A DNA stretch of 64,000 nucleotides from Paraburkholderia gardini (GTDB lineage Bacteria; Pseudomonadota; Gammaproteobacteria; Burkholderiales; Burkholderiaceae), in NCBI RefSeq assembly GCF_907164575.1, contig NZ_CAJQYY010000001.1, positions 264,407 through 328,406 on the forward strand, written 5' to 3'. A model generated the notes under the pieces. It was given only the letters and a program-made list of their open reading frames with translations, made no database searches and was not told the origin of the DNA. Position 1 is the stretch's first letter, and each line of letters opens with the position of its first letter. Below are positions 8,604 to 17,586 of this stretch, piece after piece. A program made the position numbers and the translations under genes.

Positions 8604-10355
8604 ATGACAAGAAAGGAAGACCCGTCCGTTGAATCCCCGCAATCGACTGAAACGGAGAAAACGCCGTCCGCCCCGAATCCCCGCCGGCGCACGTTTCTCG
8701 GCGGGCTTGCGGCGGTCGCCGTTGGCGGTGGGCTCGCCGGCTGCGCGGCGCCCGAGGGCGCGGGCGACGGCCGCACCGCGCGCGGCCTCGGTGGCGCCGA
8801 ACTCGATGCCGCACTGCGCGAGAACGTGAAGACGATCGTCGTGATTTATTCGGAAAACCGCAGCTTCAACAACCTGTTCGGCGATTTCCCCGGTGTCGAG
8901 AAGCCGCTCTTGTCGTTGAAGCCCACCGACTACCTGCAGCGCGATCGTGACGGCAAGACCGTGTTGCCGTATTTGCCGCCCGTGCCGGGTGGCTGGCTGC
9001 TCAAGGATCAGGTCGCCGACGGCGTCAGCTATCGTGCCGGACAGCAATACCAGACGAACCTGCCGAACGCGCCGTTCGCGCTCAAGGGGCCGGGCGGCGA
9101 AAACCTGCCGCTCTCGCTCGTCACGCATGACCTGTGGCATGTGTTCTATCAGAACCAGATGCAGATCAACGGCGGCCGGAACGACATGTTCGTCGCCTGG
9201 GCTGATTCCGCCGGCTTCACGATGGGCCACTACGCGAACACGAGCTACGACCTGCGCATGTGGGATCTCGCAAGCGAATACGTGCTGTGCGACAACTTCT
9301 TCCAGGGCGCGTTCGGCGGGTCGTTTCTCAATCACCAGTATCTCGCCGCGGCCACGCCGCCGCGTTATGCGAATCCGCGCGAGAGCATCGCGAAATTCCA
9401 GATCGCGGAGACCGTGAGCGGGCGCCCTGACGACCCGAACCTGAAGCCGTTGCCAGCAACGCCCCCAAGTGCGATGAATGGCGTCCCGAAGTTCGGCGCG
9501 AGCGCGCTCACGCCGCCAGAGACGCTCGCCGGCGGCGCGACGCTGAGCTACGCCGTCAACACGATGATGCCGCCGTACGCGCCGACGCCGCTCACGCCCG
9601 GCCCGGACGGCGTCGTCGATTTCCGGCTCGACGCGAACGCGATGGCCGCACCGCCGCAGACCCACGAGCACATCGGCGACAAGCTCGACGCGCGCGGCGT
9701 CGAATGGGCCTGGTATGCAGGCGCCTTCCAGGAGACGCTCGATCGTCACGGCGCGAACCTCGCGAACGGCACGCCCGTGATCCCGAACTTCCAGTATCAC
9801 CATCAGCCGTTCAACTACTTCCACAATCTCGCGCCGGGCACCGAGGCCCGCGCGAAGCGTCTGCGCGACGGCGGCCTCGGCGACGACGAGAGCACGAACC
9901 GCTTCCTCGCCGACGCGCGCGCGGGGCGTCTGCCCGCTGTCACGTTCTACAAGCCGCAGGGCAACCTGAATATGCATGCGGGCTATGCCGACGTCGCCTC
10001 GGGCGACCGCCACATCGTGCATGCGGTCAAGGCGCTGCGCGCGAGCCCGCAGTGGAAGAACATGGTCGTGATCGTGACCGTCGACGAGAACGGCGGCTGG
10101 TGGGACCACGTCGCGCCGCCGAAGGGTGACCGGTGGGGGCCGGGCACGCGCGTGCCGGCACTCGTCGTCTCGCCGTTCGCGAAGAAGGGATACGTCGACC
10201 ACACGGTCTACGACACGGGCTCGATCCTGCGTCTCGTCACGCGCGTGTTCGGGCTCGCGACGCTCGACGGTCTGAAGCTGCGCGATGACGCGATGCGTGC
10301 GCGCGGACAGACGCCGATGGGCGATCTCACCCATGCGCTGACGTTCGGCGCGTAA
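8604..10355 (+). CDS. Exported phosphoesterase (AcpA / phospholipase C-like), Tat lipoprotein
   Basis: 583 residues of the phosphoesterase family that includes acid phosphatase AcpA and non-haemolytic phospholipase C. The N-terminus has a twin-arginine motif 'RRRTFLGG' (about residue 28), a hydrophobic stretch and a lipobox-like 'LAGC', predicting Tat export and possible lipid anchoring. Metal and nucleophile motifs are 'IVVIYSENRSFNNLFGD' near residue 75 and 'TVDENGGWWDHVAPP' near residue 490. The start ATG 8604 follows AAGGAAG. It is convergent with a related but cytosolic enzyme at 10409-11875. It likely releases phosphate or cleaves phospholipids in the periplasm or at the surface; substrate unknown. 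Confidence 0.85.
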   Translation: MTRKEDPSVESPQSTETEKTPSAPNPRRRTFLGGLAAVAVGGGLAGCAAPEGAGDGRTARGLGGAELDAALRENVKTIVVIYSENRSFNNLFGDFPGVEKPLLSLKPTDYLQRDRDGKTVLPYLPPVPGGWLLKDQVADGVSYRAGQQYQTNLPNAPFALKGPGGENLPLSLVTHDLWHVFYQNQMQINGGRNDMFVAWADSAGFTMGHYANTSYDLRMWDLASEYVLCDNFFQGAFGGSFLNHQYLAAATPPRYANPRESIAKFQIAETVSGRPDDPNLKPLPATPPSAMNGVPKFGASALTPPETLAGGATLSYAVNTMMPPYAPTPLTPGPDGVVDFRLDANAMAAPPQTHEHIGDKLDARGVEWAWYAGAFQETLDRHGANLANGTPVIPNFQYHHQPFNYFHNLAPGTEARAKRLRDGGLGDDESTNRFLADARAGRLPAVTFYKPQGNLNMHAGYADVASGDRHIVHAVKALRASPQWKNMVVIVTVDENGGWWDHVAPPKGDRWGPGTRVPALVVSPFAKKGYVDHTVYDTGSILRLVTRVFGLATLDGLKLRDDAMRARGQTPMGDLTHALTFGA

Positions 10356-10372
10356 CGTAACGTAACGGGAGC

Positions 10373-10407
10373 GAAGGGCGATGCCGTCGGGACGGCACCG
10401 TCCTTCG
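10373..10407. terminator. Convergent hairpin between the two phosphoesterase genes
   Basis: GAAGGGCGATGCCGTC pairs with GACGGCACCGTCCTTC (14 of 16 positions Watson-Crick or wobble). It lies in the 53-bp gap between two convergent stop codons. No T-tract is present, so termination is inferred from position. Confidence 0.5.
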
Positions 10408-10408
10408 T

Positions 10409-11875
10409 TCAGTGCCCGCTGTCGCGCCGGTTGCGCCGGCGCTGGATATGCTGGCTCCACGCGGCCGAGCGGTCGCGGATGAAGTTCGTGAGCCCGGCGC
10501 TCGAAGCCGGCAACGGGTCCGGCTCCACGTCGTAATGGCCTTTCTCGTTGCGGACCGGCAGCGCGGCGACGCGGGCCGCCTGCAGGCGATCGAGCCGCGA
10601 AGGCGTCGAGGCGTTCTGGTGATGCGGGCTCGAAACCGGCACCGCGACGTTCGCGAGCGGATCGTCATCGCGCGGCCGGTCGAGTGTGAGCACGTCGCCC
10701 AGCGACGGCGCGGCCGCGTCGCGTTTCGTGAGCGGTTGCGTGCCCCAGCGCTCGTGAATCGTCTTCAGCACCGACGTGTGGTCGATCGTTTGTCCCTTCG
10801 GCGCATGGAACACCGAGCCTGCCTCGATCAACGGCGAGACGAGCACGGCCGGCACGCGCAGGCCGAAGCGCGTGAAGTCGAAGCCATATTCGCCGACCGT
10901 GCCATCGCCGGGCGGCGTTGCGTTCGACGGCGGCGCGACGTGGTCGTAGTTGCCGCCGTGCTCGTCGTAGTTAATGACAAGCAGCGTCGAGTGCCAGGCC
11001 TTGCCATTGCGCAGGGCGTAATAGGTGTCGTGGATAAGCTGCTCGCCGGCTGCGACGTCGTAGTTCGGATGCTGGCTGTTGCCGGTCGCGTCCCAGCTCG
11101 GCTCGATGAACGTGAACGCGGGCAGCTTGCCACTCGCGGCGAGCGCCTGGAAATCGCGGAAGTGGCCGAAATGACGCTCGTCGGCGTGCTGCACGTCGGG
11201 GAAGTCATGGCGCGTGAGCGGATCGCGGTTGTAGCCGAAGATCGCCCAGTCGACCTTCGCGTCGCCGAGATCCGAGAGGCGGCCGAAGATGCTCGGGCAC
11301 GTGAAGATCTTGACGTGGTCGTCGAGATGGCCTTGCGACGTGCCCGCGAGCGCGAACGCGCGATTCGGCATCGTCATCGTGGGCACCGACGCGAACCATG
11401 CATCGCACACGGCATAGCCGCGCGCGAGCCCTGAGAGCATCGGCAGCAGCTCAGGCGTGTACATGCCCATGATCTGCGATGGCTCGGTGCCGGGCAACGA
11501 GTCCTTGTAGTGCTTCGCGAGATCCGACGCGATCGCCGACCTGAAGTTCAGCACAAAACCGCCGTTGTCCGGCACGGCACCGGGGGCGGGGTCGTCGGTT
11601 GAGAACAGCTGGTAGTTCGTGTTGTAGAAACCTTCGCCAGGATCGGCACCCGGCATCAGATACGGATGCGGATCGCTCGCCTGGATGCGGTAGACCTGGA
11701 CCTCACGGCCTGTGTCGTCGGGATTCGATTCGTTGCCGGTGAGGCCGTCGAACGCGTGGCCGAGCGGGGAACGGTTTCCAGTGGCGCTGTAGAGGAAACC
11801 GAGCATCTGGTCGAAGGAACGGTTTTCCAGCATCAGATACACGATGTGATCGATTTCCCCAAGCTTGTTCGCCAT
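10409..11875 (-). CDS. Phosphoesterase family protein (phospholipase C / AcpA-like), no signal peptide
   Basis: 488 residues. It has the family N-terminal motif '[18 protein letters not shown]' (residues ~12-29) and '[17 protein letters not shown]' near residue 300, which supply metal ligands and nucleophile surroundings. ATG 11875 was chosen over longer frames because AAGGAG lies at ideal distance and the protein then begins '[12 protein letters not shown]', as family members do. No Sec or Tat signal is visible, so the enzyme appears cytosolic or exported by another route. It is convergent with the Tat-exported paralogue. A perfect 12-bp hairpin upstream separates it from the dehydrogenase gene transcribed towards it. 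Confidence 0.82.
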   Translation of the reverse strand: MANKLGEIDHIVYLMLENRSFDQMLGFLYSATGNRSPLGHAFDGLTGNESNPDDTGREVQVYRIQASDPHPYLMPGADPGEGFYNTNYQLFSTDDPAPGAVPDNGGFVLNFRSAIASDLAKHYKDSLPGTEPSQIMGMYTPELLPMLSGLARGYAVCDAWFASVPTMTMPNRAFALAGTSQGHLDDHVKIFTCPSIFGRLSDLGDAKVDWAIFGYNRDPLTRHDFPDVQHADERHFGHFRDFQALAASGKLPAFTFIEPSWDATGNSQHPNYDVAAGEQLIHDTYYALRNGKAWHSTLLVINYDEHGGNYDHVAPPSNATPPGDGTVGEYGFDFTRFGLRVPAVLVSPLIEAGSVFHAPKGQTIDHTSVLKTIHERWGTQPLTKRDAAAPSLGDVLTLDRPRDDDPLANVAVPVSSPHHQNASTPSRLDRLQAARVAALPVRNEKGHYDVEPDPLPASSAGLTNFIRDRSAAWSQHIQRRRNRRDSGH

Positions 11876-11996
11876 GGCAGTCTCCTTTACGAACTTCGCA
11901 AAGTACGGCGCTTGCGTGATCGTTGTGTGACCGCCCCGGTGTGTATCCCGCTGGAACATCCATGAAAGCGCCTGCGCTTCGTGAATGGCCTTGTGA

Positions 11997-12025
11997 CGCG
12001 TGGCTGGGACATGCCCAGCCACGCG
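11997..12025 (-). terminator. Perfect 12-bp hairpin downstream of the hydroxyacid dehydrogenase
   Basis: CGCGTGGCTGGG and CCCAGCCACGCG form a perfect stem around a 5-nt loop, 35 bp past the stop codon of the dehydrogenase gene. It lacks a U-tract, so it may be a terminator helped by Rho or an mRNA-end stabiliser. Confidence 0.55.
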
Positions 12026-12059
12026 AGCATTGCAAACCCTGATTCGGGGAGTTCGGGCC

Positions 12060-13022
12060 TCAGACTGGATTCAGCGCAGGCCGCCCATCCAGCACGGCGG
12101 CGACATTGTCGAGCGCCGTAAACCCCATCTGGTCGCGGGTCTCGATCGTGGCGCTGGCCATATGGGGCGTCAGAAACACGTTGTCGAGTTCCGCGAAGCG
12201 CTTGTCGACATTGGGTTCGTTCCGGTACACGTCCAGCGCCGCGCTGAACAGATGCCCCGAAGTCAGGGCGTCGTATAGCGCATCTTCGTCCACGAGGCCG
12301 CCACGTGCCGCGTTGACAAAAACCGCGCCCCTTGGCAGGCGTCCAAACTCATTTTTCGTCATCAGCGGGACACCTCCTCCCGGCACGTGCAGTGTGAGCA
12401 TCTGGCAATGCGGCAGCATTTCGTCGAGGCTGGCGTAAAACGCAGCACCATTTTCCACCGACGGAGCTGCACGGCGGGTATCCGTGTAGATCACGCGCAT
12501 GCCGAAACCCTGCGCGCGCTTCGCGACTGCCCGGCCGATACGCCCGAATCCAACGATGCCGAGCGTCTTGCCATTCACTCGCATGCCCAGCATTTCGGTC
12601 ATGCCAAACGATTTGCCCCATCCGTTGCGCATGATTCGTTCGTACTCCGACGCGCGGCGGCAGGCCGCGAGCACGAGGAGCATGGAGAAATCGGCCGTGC
12701 ATTCGGTCAGCGCATCGGGTGCGTTCGTGACGACGATTCCCCTTTCGCGGGCGGCAGCCACGTCCATGTGATCGATGCCCGCACTCGCGTTCGTAATGAT
12801 CCTGACAGTCGAGGGCAGCGCGGCAATGTGCTCCGCCTGCAAACCGGACTTCTTTCCGATCAGTACGGCCGGCACGTCGTGCTTCGTGCAGAAGTCGACG
12901 ACAGACCATGAGTCCATATCGGACTCGGTCACGAAGGCATGGAATTCAGCCTCGGCGCGATTCGCCACGGCTGTGGGAACCTTTCGCGCAATCAACAGCC
13001 GGGTACGTTTATTTTCCAACAT
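12060..13022 (-). CDS. D-isomer-specific 2-hydroxyacid dehydrogenase
   Basis: 320 residues, NAD(P)-dependent, reducing a 2-keto acid such as glyoxylate or hydroxypyruvate or oxidising the D-hydroxy acid. The Rossmann motif 'GIVGFGRIGRAVA' spans residues 155-167. The catalytic triad is in place: Arg240 in 'VNAARGGLVDEDAL', Glu269 in 'YRNEP' and His287 in 'LTPHMAS'. The start ATG 13022 is preceded by AGGGAAAAA; a longer in-frame extension starting 26 codons upstream looks non-coding. It is divergent from the SDR-MFS-VOC-citrate-synthase set, with which it probably shares operators in the 314-bp gap. Confidence 0.88.
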   Translation of the reverse strand: MLENKRTRLLIARKVPTAVANRAEAEFHAFVTESDMDSWSVVDFCTKHDVPAVLIGKKSGLQAEHIAALPSTVRIITNASAGIDHMDVAAARERGIVVTNAPDALTECTADFSMLLVLAACRRASEYERIMRNGWGKSFGMTEMLGMRVNGKTLGIVGFGRIGRAVAKRAQGFGMRVIYTDTRRAAPSVENGAAFYASLDEMLPHCQMLTLHVPGGGVPLMTKNEFGRLPRGAVFVNAARGGLVDEDALYDALTSGHLFSAALDVYRNEPNVDKRFAELDNVFLTPHMASATIETRDQMGFTALDNVAAVLDGRPALNPV

Positions 13023-13083
13023 GGTTTTTCCCTGGATGAACAGACGTCGAGAGACTACGAAACCGCAGACCGGGCCGTCAATG

Positions 13084-13100
13084 TTGATCGTGTGAATCAA
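13084..13100. promoter_or_regulatory. Operator candidate O1 (17-bp palindrome, imperfect)
   Basis: TTGATCGTGTGAATCAA: the outer TTGAT/ATCAA arms and right half-site are the same as in O2 (13 of 17 bases identical). It lies about 62 bp upstream of the dehydrogenase start. Confidence 0.5.
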
Positions 13101-13202
13101 CTCGTCGGAAATGATTTGTACCCTTATTCACCTGGACGTACCCCGCGCGTTGCGATCGGCTTCCTTTCACGCGCCTGGCCCGCGTCGCTGCGGGCAACGC
13201 CT

Positions 13203-13223
13203 GCATCAGGAAAACCCTGATGC
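13203..13223. promoter_or_regulatory. Inverted repeat in divergent intergenic region
   Basis: GCATCAGG-AAAAC-CCTGATGC, perfect 8-bp arms. It could be an operator or a hairpin in the SDR leader. Nothing else decides between these. Confidence 0.35.
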
Positions 13224-13249
13224 GATCCCACCGGTAATGCCCTCAGACG

Positions 13250-13266
13250 TTGATTCAATGAATCAA
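13250..13266. promoter_or_regulatory. Operator candidate O2 (perfect 17-bp palindrome)
   Basis: TTGATTCAATGAATCAA, perfect 7-bp arms around AAT, about 71 bp upstream of the SDR start. Together with O1 it suggests one regulator controlling both divergent transcripts. The cognate regulator is not identified. Confidence 0.55.
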
Positions 13267-13336
13267 GATTGCTCAACGCATGGCGCGAATGCAAACCTCT
13301 TTCCCGTGTTCAACTGAATTGTCGAGAGGAAGTGAA

Positions 13337-14095
13337 ATGCTTGCATCGAAGAAATTCGCCGCCGTGACAGGTGCCGGCTCCGGCATCGGCCGCGCCGCTG
13401 CCGTGGCGCTCGCCAACGCTGGATTCGTCGTCGCGCTGATCGGGCGCAGAGCCGAACCGCTGCTGGAAACGAAGGAAACAATCGGTATTGCCGGCGGAGA
13501 AGCGCATGTATTCCAGGCCGACGTTGCCGATGCAGCATCGGTCGAGCACGCGTTTTCGCAGATCGCCAGGGCATTCGGTCGGCTCGACGTGCTCTTCAAC
13601 AACGCGGGCCGCAACGCGGGGGCCGTCCCCCTGGAAGACTACGAGGTCGATTTCTGGAACGATGTCGTGGCCACGAATCTGACCGGCGTCTTTTTGTGCG
13701 CGCGGGCCGCGTATCGCTTGATGAAAGCACAGTCCCCTCAAGGCGGACGAATCATCAACAACGGATCGATTTCAGCGTACTCGCCGAGGCCACATACGAT
13801 TGCCTATTCGGCAACCAAACATGCCGTCACCGGCATCACCCGATCGATCGCGCTGGACGGACGCGCATTCAACATCGCCTGCGGCCAGATCGATATCGGC
13901 AACGCGGCGACGCCACTCACGGAGCGCATGAACCGGGGCGTGCTGCAAGCGGATGGAAGAATGGCGCCCGAACCAAGAATGGATGTGACGCACGTGGCGA
14001 ACGCGGTTGCGCACATGGCCAGTCTCCCACTCGAGGCCAATGTTCTCAACATGACCATCATGGCGAGCGCCATGCCGTTCGTCGGCCGCGGATAA
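13337..14095 (+). CDS. Short-chain dehydrogenase/reductase
   Basis: 252 residues of the classical SDR type. The cofactor motif 'TGAGSGIG' is at residues 11-18, 'NNAG' at 88-91, the catalytic Ser at 144 ('NNGS'), and Tyr157 and Lys161 in 'YSATK'. It oxidises or reduces a hydroxyl/keto group using NAD(P)(H). The start ATG 13337 has GAGAGGAAG upstream. It is the first gene of a probable operon with the MFS transporter (54-bp gap), VOC protein and HTH-citrate synthase, and is divergent from the 2-hydroxyacid dehydrogenase. Together they suggest degradation of a hydroxy or sugar acid; the substrate is not evident. Confidence 0.85.
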   Translation: MLASKKFAAVTGAGSGIGRAAAVALANAGFVVALIGRRAEPLLETKETIGIAGGEAHVFQADVADAASVEHAFSQIARAFGRLDVLFNNAGRNAGAVPLEDYEVDFWNDVVATNLTGVFLCARAAYRLMKAQSPQGGRIINNGSISAYSPRPHTIAYSATKHAVTGITRSIALDGRAFNIACGQIDIGNAATPLTERMNRGVLQADGRMAPEPRMDVTHVANAVAHMASLPLEANVLNMTIMASAMPFVGRG

Positions 14096-14149
14096 ACCGG
14101 CCTGCCGTCAAACATAAAAAGACAACAGACTCATGTTCTGGAGACACCG

Positions 14150-15466
14150 ATGAAAGTCGTAGAGGAACAAACATTACTGGCGCGAAGCCCGGCTTACGCC
14201 GATACCGCGAAACGCACCAGGGTGCGGTACGTCGTACTCTCGATGCTGCTCGTGGCAACCATCCTCAATTACGTGGACCGGTCGGCACTGGGCATCGTCG
14301 CGCCGGGCCTCTCGAAGAGCCTGGCGCTCAACAAGATGCAGATGGGCGAGCTGTTCGCGGCATTCGGCCTTGCCTATTCTGTTGCCCTCGTGCCTGGCGG
14401 CGTGCTGACCGACATTCTCGGCTCGCGCGTAGCCTATGCGCTGTCGCTCGTCGGCTGGTCATTCGCCACGCTGACGCAGGGTTTCGCGAGCGGCTATCAG
14501 ATGCTGTTCGGTTCGCGGCTCGCCATCGGCGCACTGGAGGCGCCGGCCTTTCCTTCGAACGCGCGCGCCGTGACGTTGTGGTTTCCCGCCCGGGAGCGCG
14601 GCTTCGCGACCAGCGTCTATGTCATGGGGCAATACATCGGGACGCCGCTCTTCACTGGCCTGTTGCTGTGGATTTCCACCGCATACGGCTGGCGTACCGT
14701 TTTTTTCGTGACGGGTGGCTTCGGCATTCTGTTCAGCATGCTCTGGTACCGGATTTATCGCGATCCGCTTCAGCATGCGGGCGTGAATGCCGCCGAGCTG
14801 CAATACATCAATGAAGGCGCCACGGCGTCGCGCAAGCCTCGCGAGAAGTTCGACTGGCGCATGGCGCTCAAGCTGCTCAGCTACCGGCAGATTCTCGCCA
14901 TCTGCCTCGGCAAGTTTTGCAATAACACCCTGCTGGTCTTCTTCACCACGTGGTTCATGACCTATCTGATCGAAGCGCGTCATATGTCGATGATCAAGGT
15001 CGGGATCTTCCAGGCACTCCCTTTTATCGGCGCGACGATCGGTATTCTTGTTGCCGGCTACCTCTCGGATTTTTTCATCCGGCGTGGAGTATCGATTTCC
15101 ACTGCGCGCAAGGCGCCGCTCATCATCGGAACAGCGCTTGGCGCGTCTATCGTGCTCGTCAACTTCGTCCAGTCGAACGAACTGGTGATCGCCATCCTGA
15201 CTGTCGCGTTCTTCGCGCAGGGTGTCGGGTCGATGTCGTGGGCCGCCGTCTCCGAAATCGCGCCTCGACAGTACGTCGGACTGACCAGCAGCATTACCAG
15301 TCTGGCGGCCAATATCGCGGCCGTCACCACGCCGCTCATGATTGGCTACATTACCCATCACACCGGCCACTTCTACTGGGCCCTCAATCTGATGGGCGCG
15401 ATATGTCTGCTCGGGACGCTCTCTTACTCCGTGCTGCTGGGGAAGCTTTCCCGCATCGAACTGTGA
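14150..15466 (+). CDS. MFS transporter (anion:cation symporter type)
   Basis: 438 residues with about 12 hydrophobic segments. The segment 'ILNYVDRSALGIVAPGLSK' near the end of TM1 is characteristic of the ACS family (glucarate, tartrate, hexuronate, phthalate transporters). The loop after TM2 to TM3 has 'PGGVLTDILGSRVAY'. It is an inner-membrane proton-coupled uptake system for an organic anion, which fits the hydroxyacid dehydrogenase and SDR beside it. The start ATG 14150 follows CTGGAGACACCG. The VOC gene follows 26 bp after its stop. Confidence 0.85.
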   Translation: MKVVEEQTLLARSPAYADTAKRTRVRYVVLSMLLVATILNYVDRSALGIVAPGLSKSLALNKMQMGELFAAFGLAYSVALVPGGVLTDILGSRVAYALSLVGWSFATLTQGFASGYQMLFGSRLAIGALEAPAFPSNARAVTLWFPARERGFATSVYVMGQYIGTPLFTGLLLWISTAYGWRTVFFVTGGFGILFSMLWYRIYRDPLQHAGVNAAELQYINEGATASRKPREKFDWRMALKLLSYRQILAICLGKFCNNTLLVFFTTWFMTYLIEARHMSMIKVGIFQALPFIGATIGILVAGYLSDFFIRRGVSISTARKAPLIIGTALGASIVLVNFVQSNELVIAILTVAFFAQGVGSMSWAAVSEIAPRQYVGLTSSITSLAANIAAVTTPLMIGYITHHTGHFYWALNLMGAICLLGTLSYSVLLGKLSRIEL

Positions 15467-15492
15467 TGCTTTCAACTAACCGGTGAGATCGA

Positions 15493-15882
15493 ATGATTGA
15501 ATTCAAGTGGGATCATCTGCAACTGTGCTCGGCGGATGCCGAGGCCACCGCCGCATGGTTCGCGCGCTGCCTGAACGCCGAGATCGTGCGTCGCCCGGGG
15601 CGAGTGGATGTGCGCATCGGCAGCATCAACCTTTTCATCACTTCGCTGGCGAGCGCCCAAACCACCCGTCCTCATGGTGAGCGGAAGGAGGGCATCGATC
15701 ATTTCGGCGTGGTCGTGGACGATCTCGATGCAGCGTTCGACCATCTGTTGCGTTGCGACGCGGAAATCGTCGAGCCGGTCAAGCAGGTTCGCCCCGGCGT
15801 CAGAGCCTGTTTTGTGCGATCGCCGGGCGACATTCTCGTCGAGATCCTGGAGCGGCGACCCGCCGAGATGACTTTTATCTGA
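15493..15882 (+). CDS. VOC-superfamily (glyoxalase/bleomycin-resistance fold) protein
   Basis: 129 residues with the beta-alpha-beta-beta-beta repeats of the vicinal-oxygen-chelate fold. The first module starts 'FKWDHLQLCSADAEATAAWF', the second 'GIDHFGVVVDDLDAAFDHL', and the chain ends with 'SPGDILVEILER'. The His and Glu residues at the module starts and ends are where such proteins bind a divalent metal. Probable roles are isomerase, lyase or dioxygenase chemistry on a pathway intermediate. It lies between the MFS gene and the HTH-citrate synthase gene, same strand. Confidence 0.75.
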   Translation: MIEFKWDHLQLCSADAEATAAWFARCLNAEIVRRPGRVDVRIGSINLFITSLASAQTTRPHGERKEGIDHFGVVVDDLDAAFDHLLRCDAEIVEPVKQVRPGVRACFVRSPGDILVEILERRPAEMTFI

Positions 15883-15887
15883 AAAAA

Positions 15888-15901
15888 CGTCAGTATTGAC
15901 G
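15888..15901. promoter_or_regulatory. Small palindrome before the HTH-citrate-synthase gene
   Basis: CGTCA-GTAT-TGACG, perfect 5-bp arms, about 90 bp before the next start codon. It may be a weak hairpin or an operator. Confidence 0.3.
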
Positions 15902-15990
15902 CCGGACCGGTCGCGCTCGCATGCAACGCGCGATCCGTATCGCAATTCCTCTCCTGCCGCGTTCCACCGCCTCACCTTGCCTGCCATCCC

Positions 15991-17235
15991 ATGCGAAACT
16001 GGATCACTCTGACGGAAGCAGCCCGACAACTCGGAGTGCAGGCTCAGACTGTCTATGCGTACGTAAGTCGAGGCAATATCGCGGTCATGTCGGATCCGCA
16101 TGATCCGCGCAAGAGTCTCTATCGCGCGGAGGACGTCGCTGTTCTGTGTCGCAAGAAACAGGTGGGACGCAAGCGCGAGGCGCTCGCCGCCGGGACGATA
16201 TTCGGTGCGGAGCCCTGCATTTACAGCGGCATCACCACCTTCGCAAAAGGCCGGGCATATTACCGGGGACGGGACAGCATCCGGCTAGCGGACACGGCGA
16301 CGCTTGAGGACGTGGCGGCCATTCTCTGGAATGCGCGCACGTCCGTTTCCTTCGAAACCGGGGACGTGCCACTACAGGGTAACGAGCGAGGCAGGCAATG
16401 CGCGTTCACATCGCTGGCGGCGCTTGCGGCCTGCGGGCACTCGACCCTTGGACGCACGGACAGTGCACTGCATGTGGAGGCTGGCCGGCTCGTGGCGTTC
16501 GTCGCGCAGGCGTTTGGCGCCCGATGTGACGCGAACGCACAAAGGGTGCATGAACGTCTCGCGCTCGGCTGGGGCCAGGACCGCGATGGCGCCGAACTCA
16601 TCCGCCGCGCCATGGTCCTCGTGGCCGACCACGAGATCACGAGTTCCGCGTTCGCCGCGAGGATTACCGCCTCCACCGGCGCATCGCTGCCGGGATGCCT
16701 GCTCACGGGGCTCGCGACGCTCTCAGGCCCGTTGCATGGCGACGCGTCAGGCCGCGTGCGGGCTGTGTTCGACGACGTCCGAAGACTCGGTGCGGAGTAC
16801 GTCGTTGCCCATCATTTGCAGTCGGCCATCCCAATCCCGGGGTTCGGACATCATCTGTATCCGGACGGCGATCCGCGGGCGGGCGCATTGCTCGAAATGC
16901 TGAATCCCCCTCAAGAGCTTATGTCGTTCGTCACCAGGGTGGTGGAGCTGACCGGGCTCAAGCCGAATATCGACGTTGCGCTTGCCGCGCTCGCGGCGCA
17001 GCTGGAATTGCCACGCGATGCGTCGTTCGCGTTGTTCGCAACGGCCCGGAGTGTGGGTCTGCTCGCGCATTGCATCGAGCAGCTTCAGGTCGGCAAGGTC
17101 ATACGGCCACGAGGCCGCTATACCGGACCCGCACTGGAGGACGCCAGCCCCGCGTTGCCCGCGGAAGGTGGCGAGAAGACGCTCGATCCGGCCACGCTCG
17201 ACAAGAATCGGCTGTTCAAGGCGGTTGAGCCCTGA
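15991..17235 (+). CDS. Citrate-synthase-like protein with N-terminal DNA-binding (excisionase/MerR-type) domain
   Basis: 414 residues. Residues 1-55 form a helix-turn-helix of the MerR/excisionase type ('LTEAARQLGVQAQTVYAYVSRGNI'). Residues ~70-400 are a citrate-synthase fold with all three catalytic positions: His249 in 'GPLHG', His287/288 in 'GFGHHLYP' and Asp328 in 'PNIDVAL'. It may therefore be an active citrate or 2-methylcitrate synthase, a regulator that senses an acyl-CoA/oxoacid, or both. The gene is last in the SDR-MFS-VOC group and precedes the ABC transporter set on the same strand by 350 bp. Confidence 0.8.
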   Translation: MRNWITLTEAARQLGVQAQTVYAYVSRGNIAVMSDPHDPRKSLYRAEDVAVLCRKKQVGRKREALAAGTIFGAEPCIYSGITTFAKGRAYYRGRDSIRLADTATLEDVAAILWNARTSVSFETGDVPLQGNERGRQCAFTSLAALAACGHSTLGRTDSALHVEAGRLVAFVAQAFGARCDANAQRVHERLALGWGQDRDGAELIRRAMVLVADHEITSSAFAARITASTGASLPGCLLTGLATLSGPLHGDASGRVRAVFDDVRRLGAEYVVAHHLQSAIPIPGFGHHLYPDGDPRAGALLEMLNPPQELMSFVTRVVELTGLKPNIDVALAALAAQLELPRDASFALFATARSVGLLAHCIEQLQVGKVIRPRGRYTGPALEDASPALPAEGGEKTLDPATLDKNRLFKAVEP

Positions 17236-17586
17236 GAAGGCGTAAAGCCGGGTCTTCGCTGAAACGCAAGGTCGATCCGCGCTTCGACGGAGCGGGGAAC
17301 GGTGCCGTCAATCCGGATTCGTATCTGGCCGCCTCTTTCACCTTGAAAGCATCGCACGGCTATAAAACATGCCCGGGCGATGCTGACGTATACCCCATTG
17401 CGACGATTTTTTTTCCGTGGAACACTGCGTTTCATCTGCTGTGTCGGACACGAGTCCGGTATATCAGACAGTTGAGCATAGGCGCACGATTATCTCGATC
17501 TCATCCGTCGGAGCATGTTGCGAGCGCCATGCCGATCACCGTTTCTTTCCACGCACCGACTCATCACTTCAGATCGGGACCCAAAA
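17236..17586. other. Leader/regulatory region of the amino-acid-type ABC operon
   Basis: About 350 bp with no gene. It holds the IclR-like palindrome at 17418-17434 and a second inverted repeat CGGAC-ACGA-GTCCG at 17445-17458. A run of eight or more T at 17407-17414 follows the citrate-synthase gene without a clear stem. Confidence 0.45.
17418..17434. promoter_or_regulatory. IclR/KdgR-like operator candidate
   Basis: TGGAAC-ACTGC-GTTTCA. The arms are inverted repeats with one mismatch and resemble known IclR-family sites such as the KdgR box (TGAAAC...GTTTCA). It lies 150 bp upstream of an ABC operon that ends in an IclR-family regulator gene. Confidence 0.5.

Noticed and set aside
8583..10460. 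A 625-codon open frame antisense to the exported phosphoesterase
   Set aside because: Shadow of a real gene on the other strand; composition is Arg/Val-rich and without motifs.
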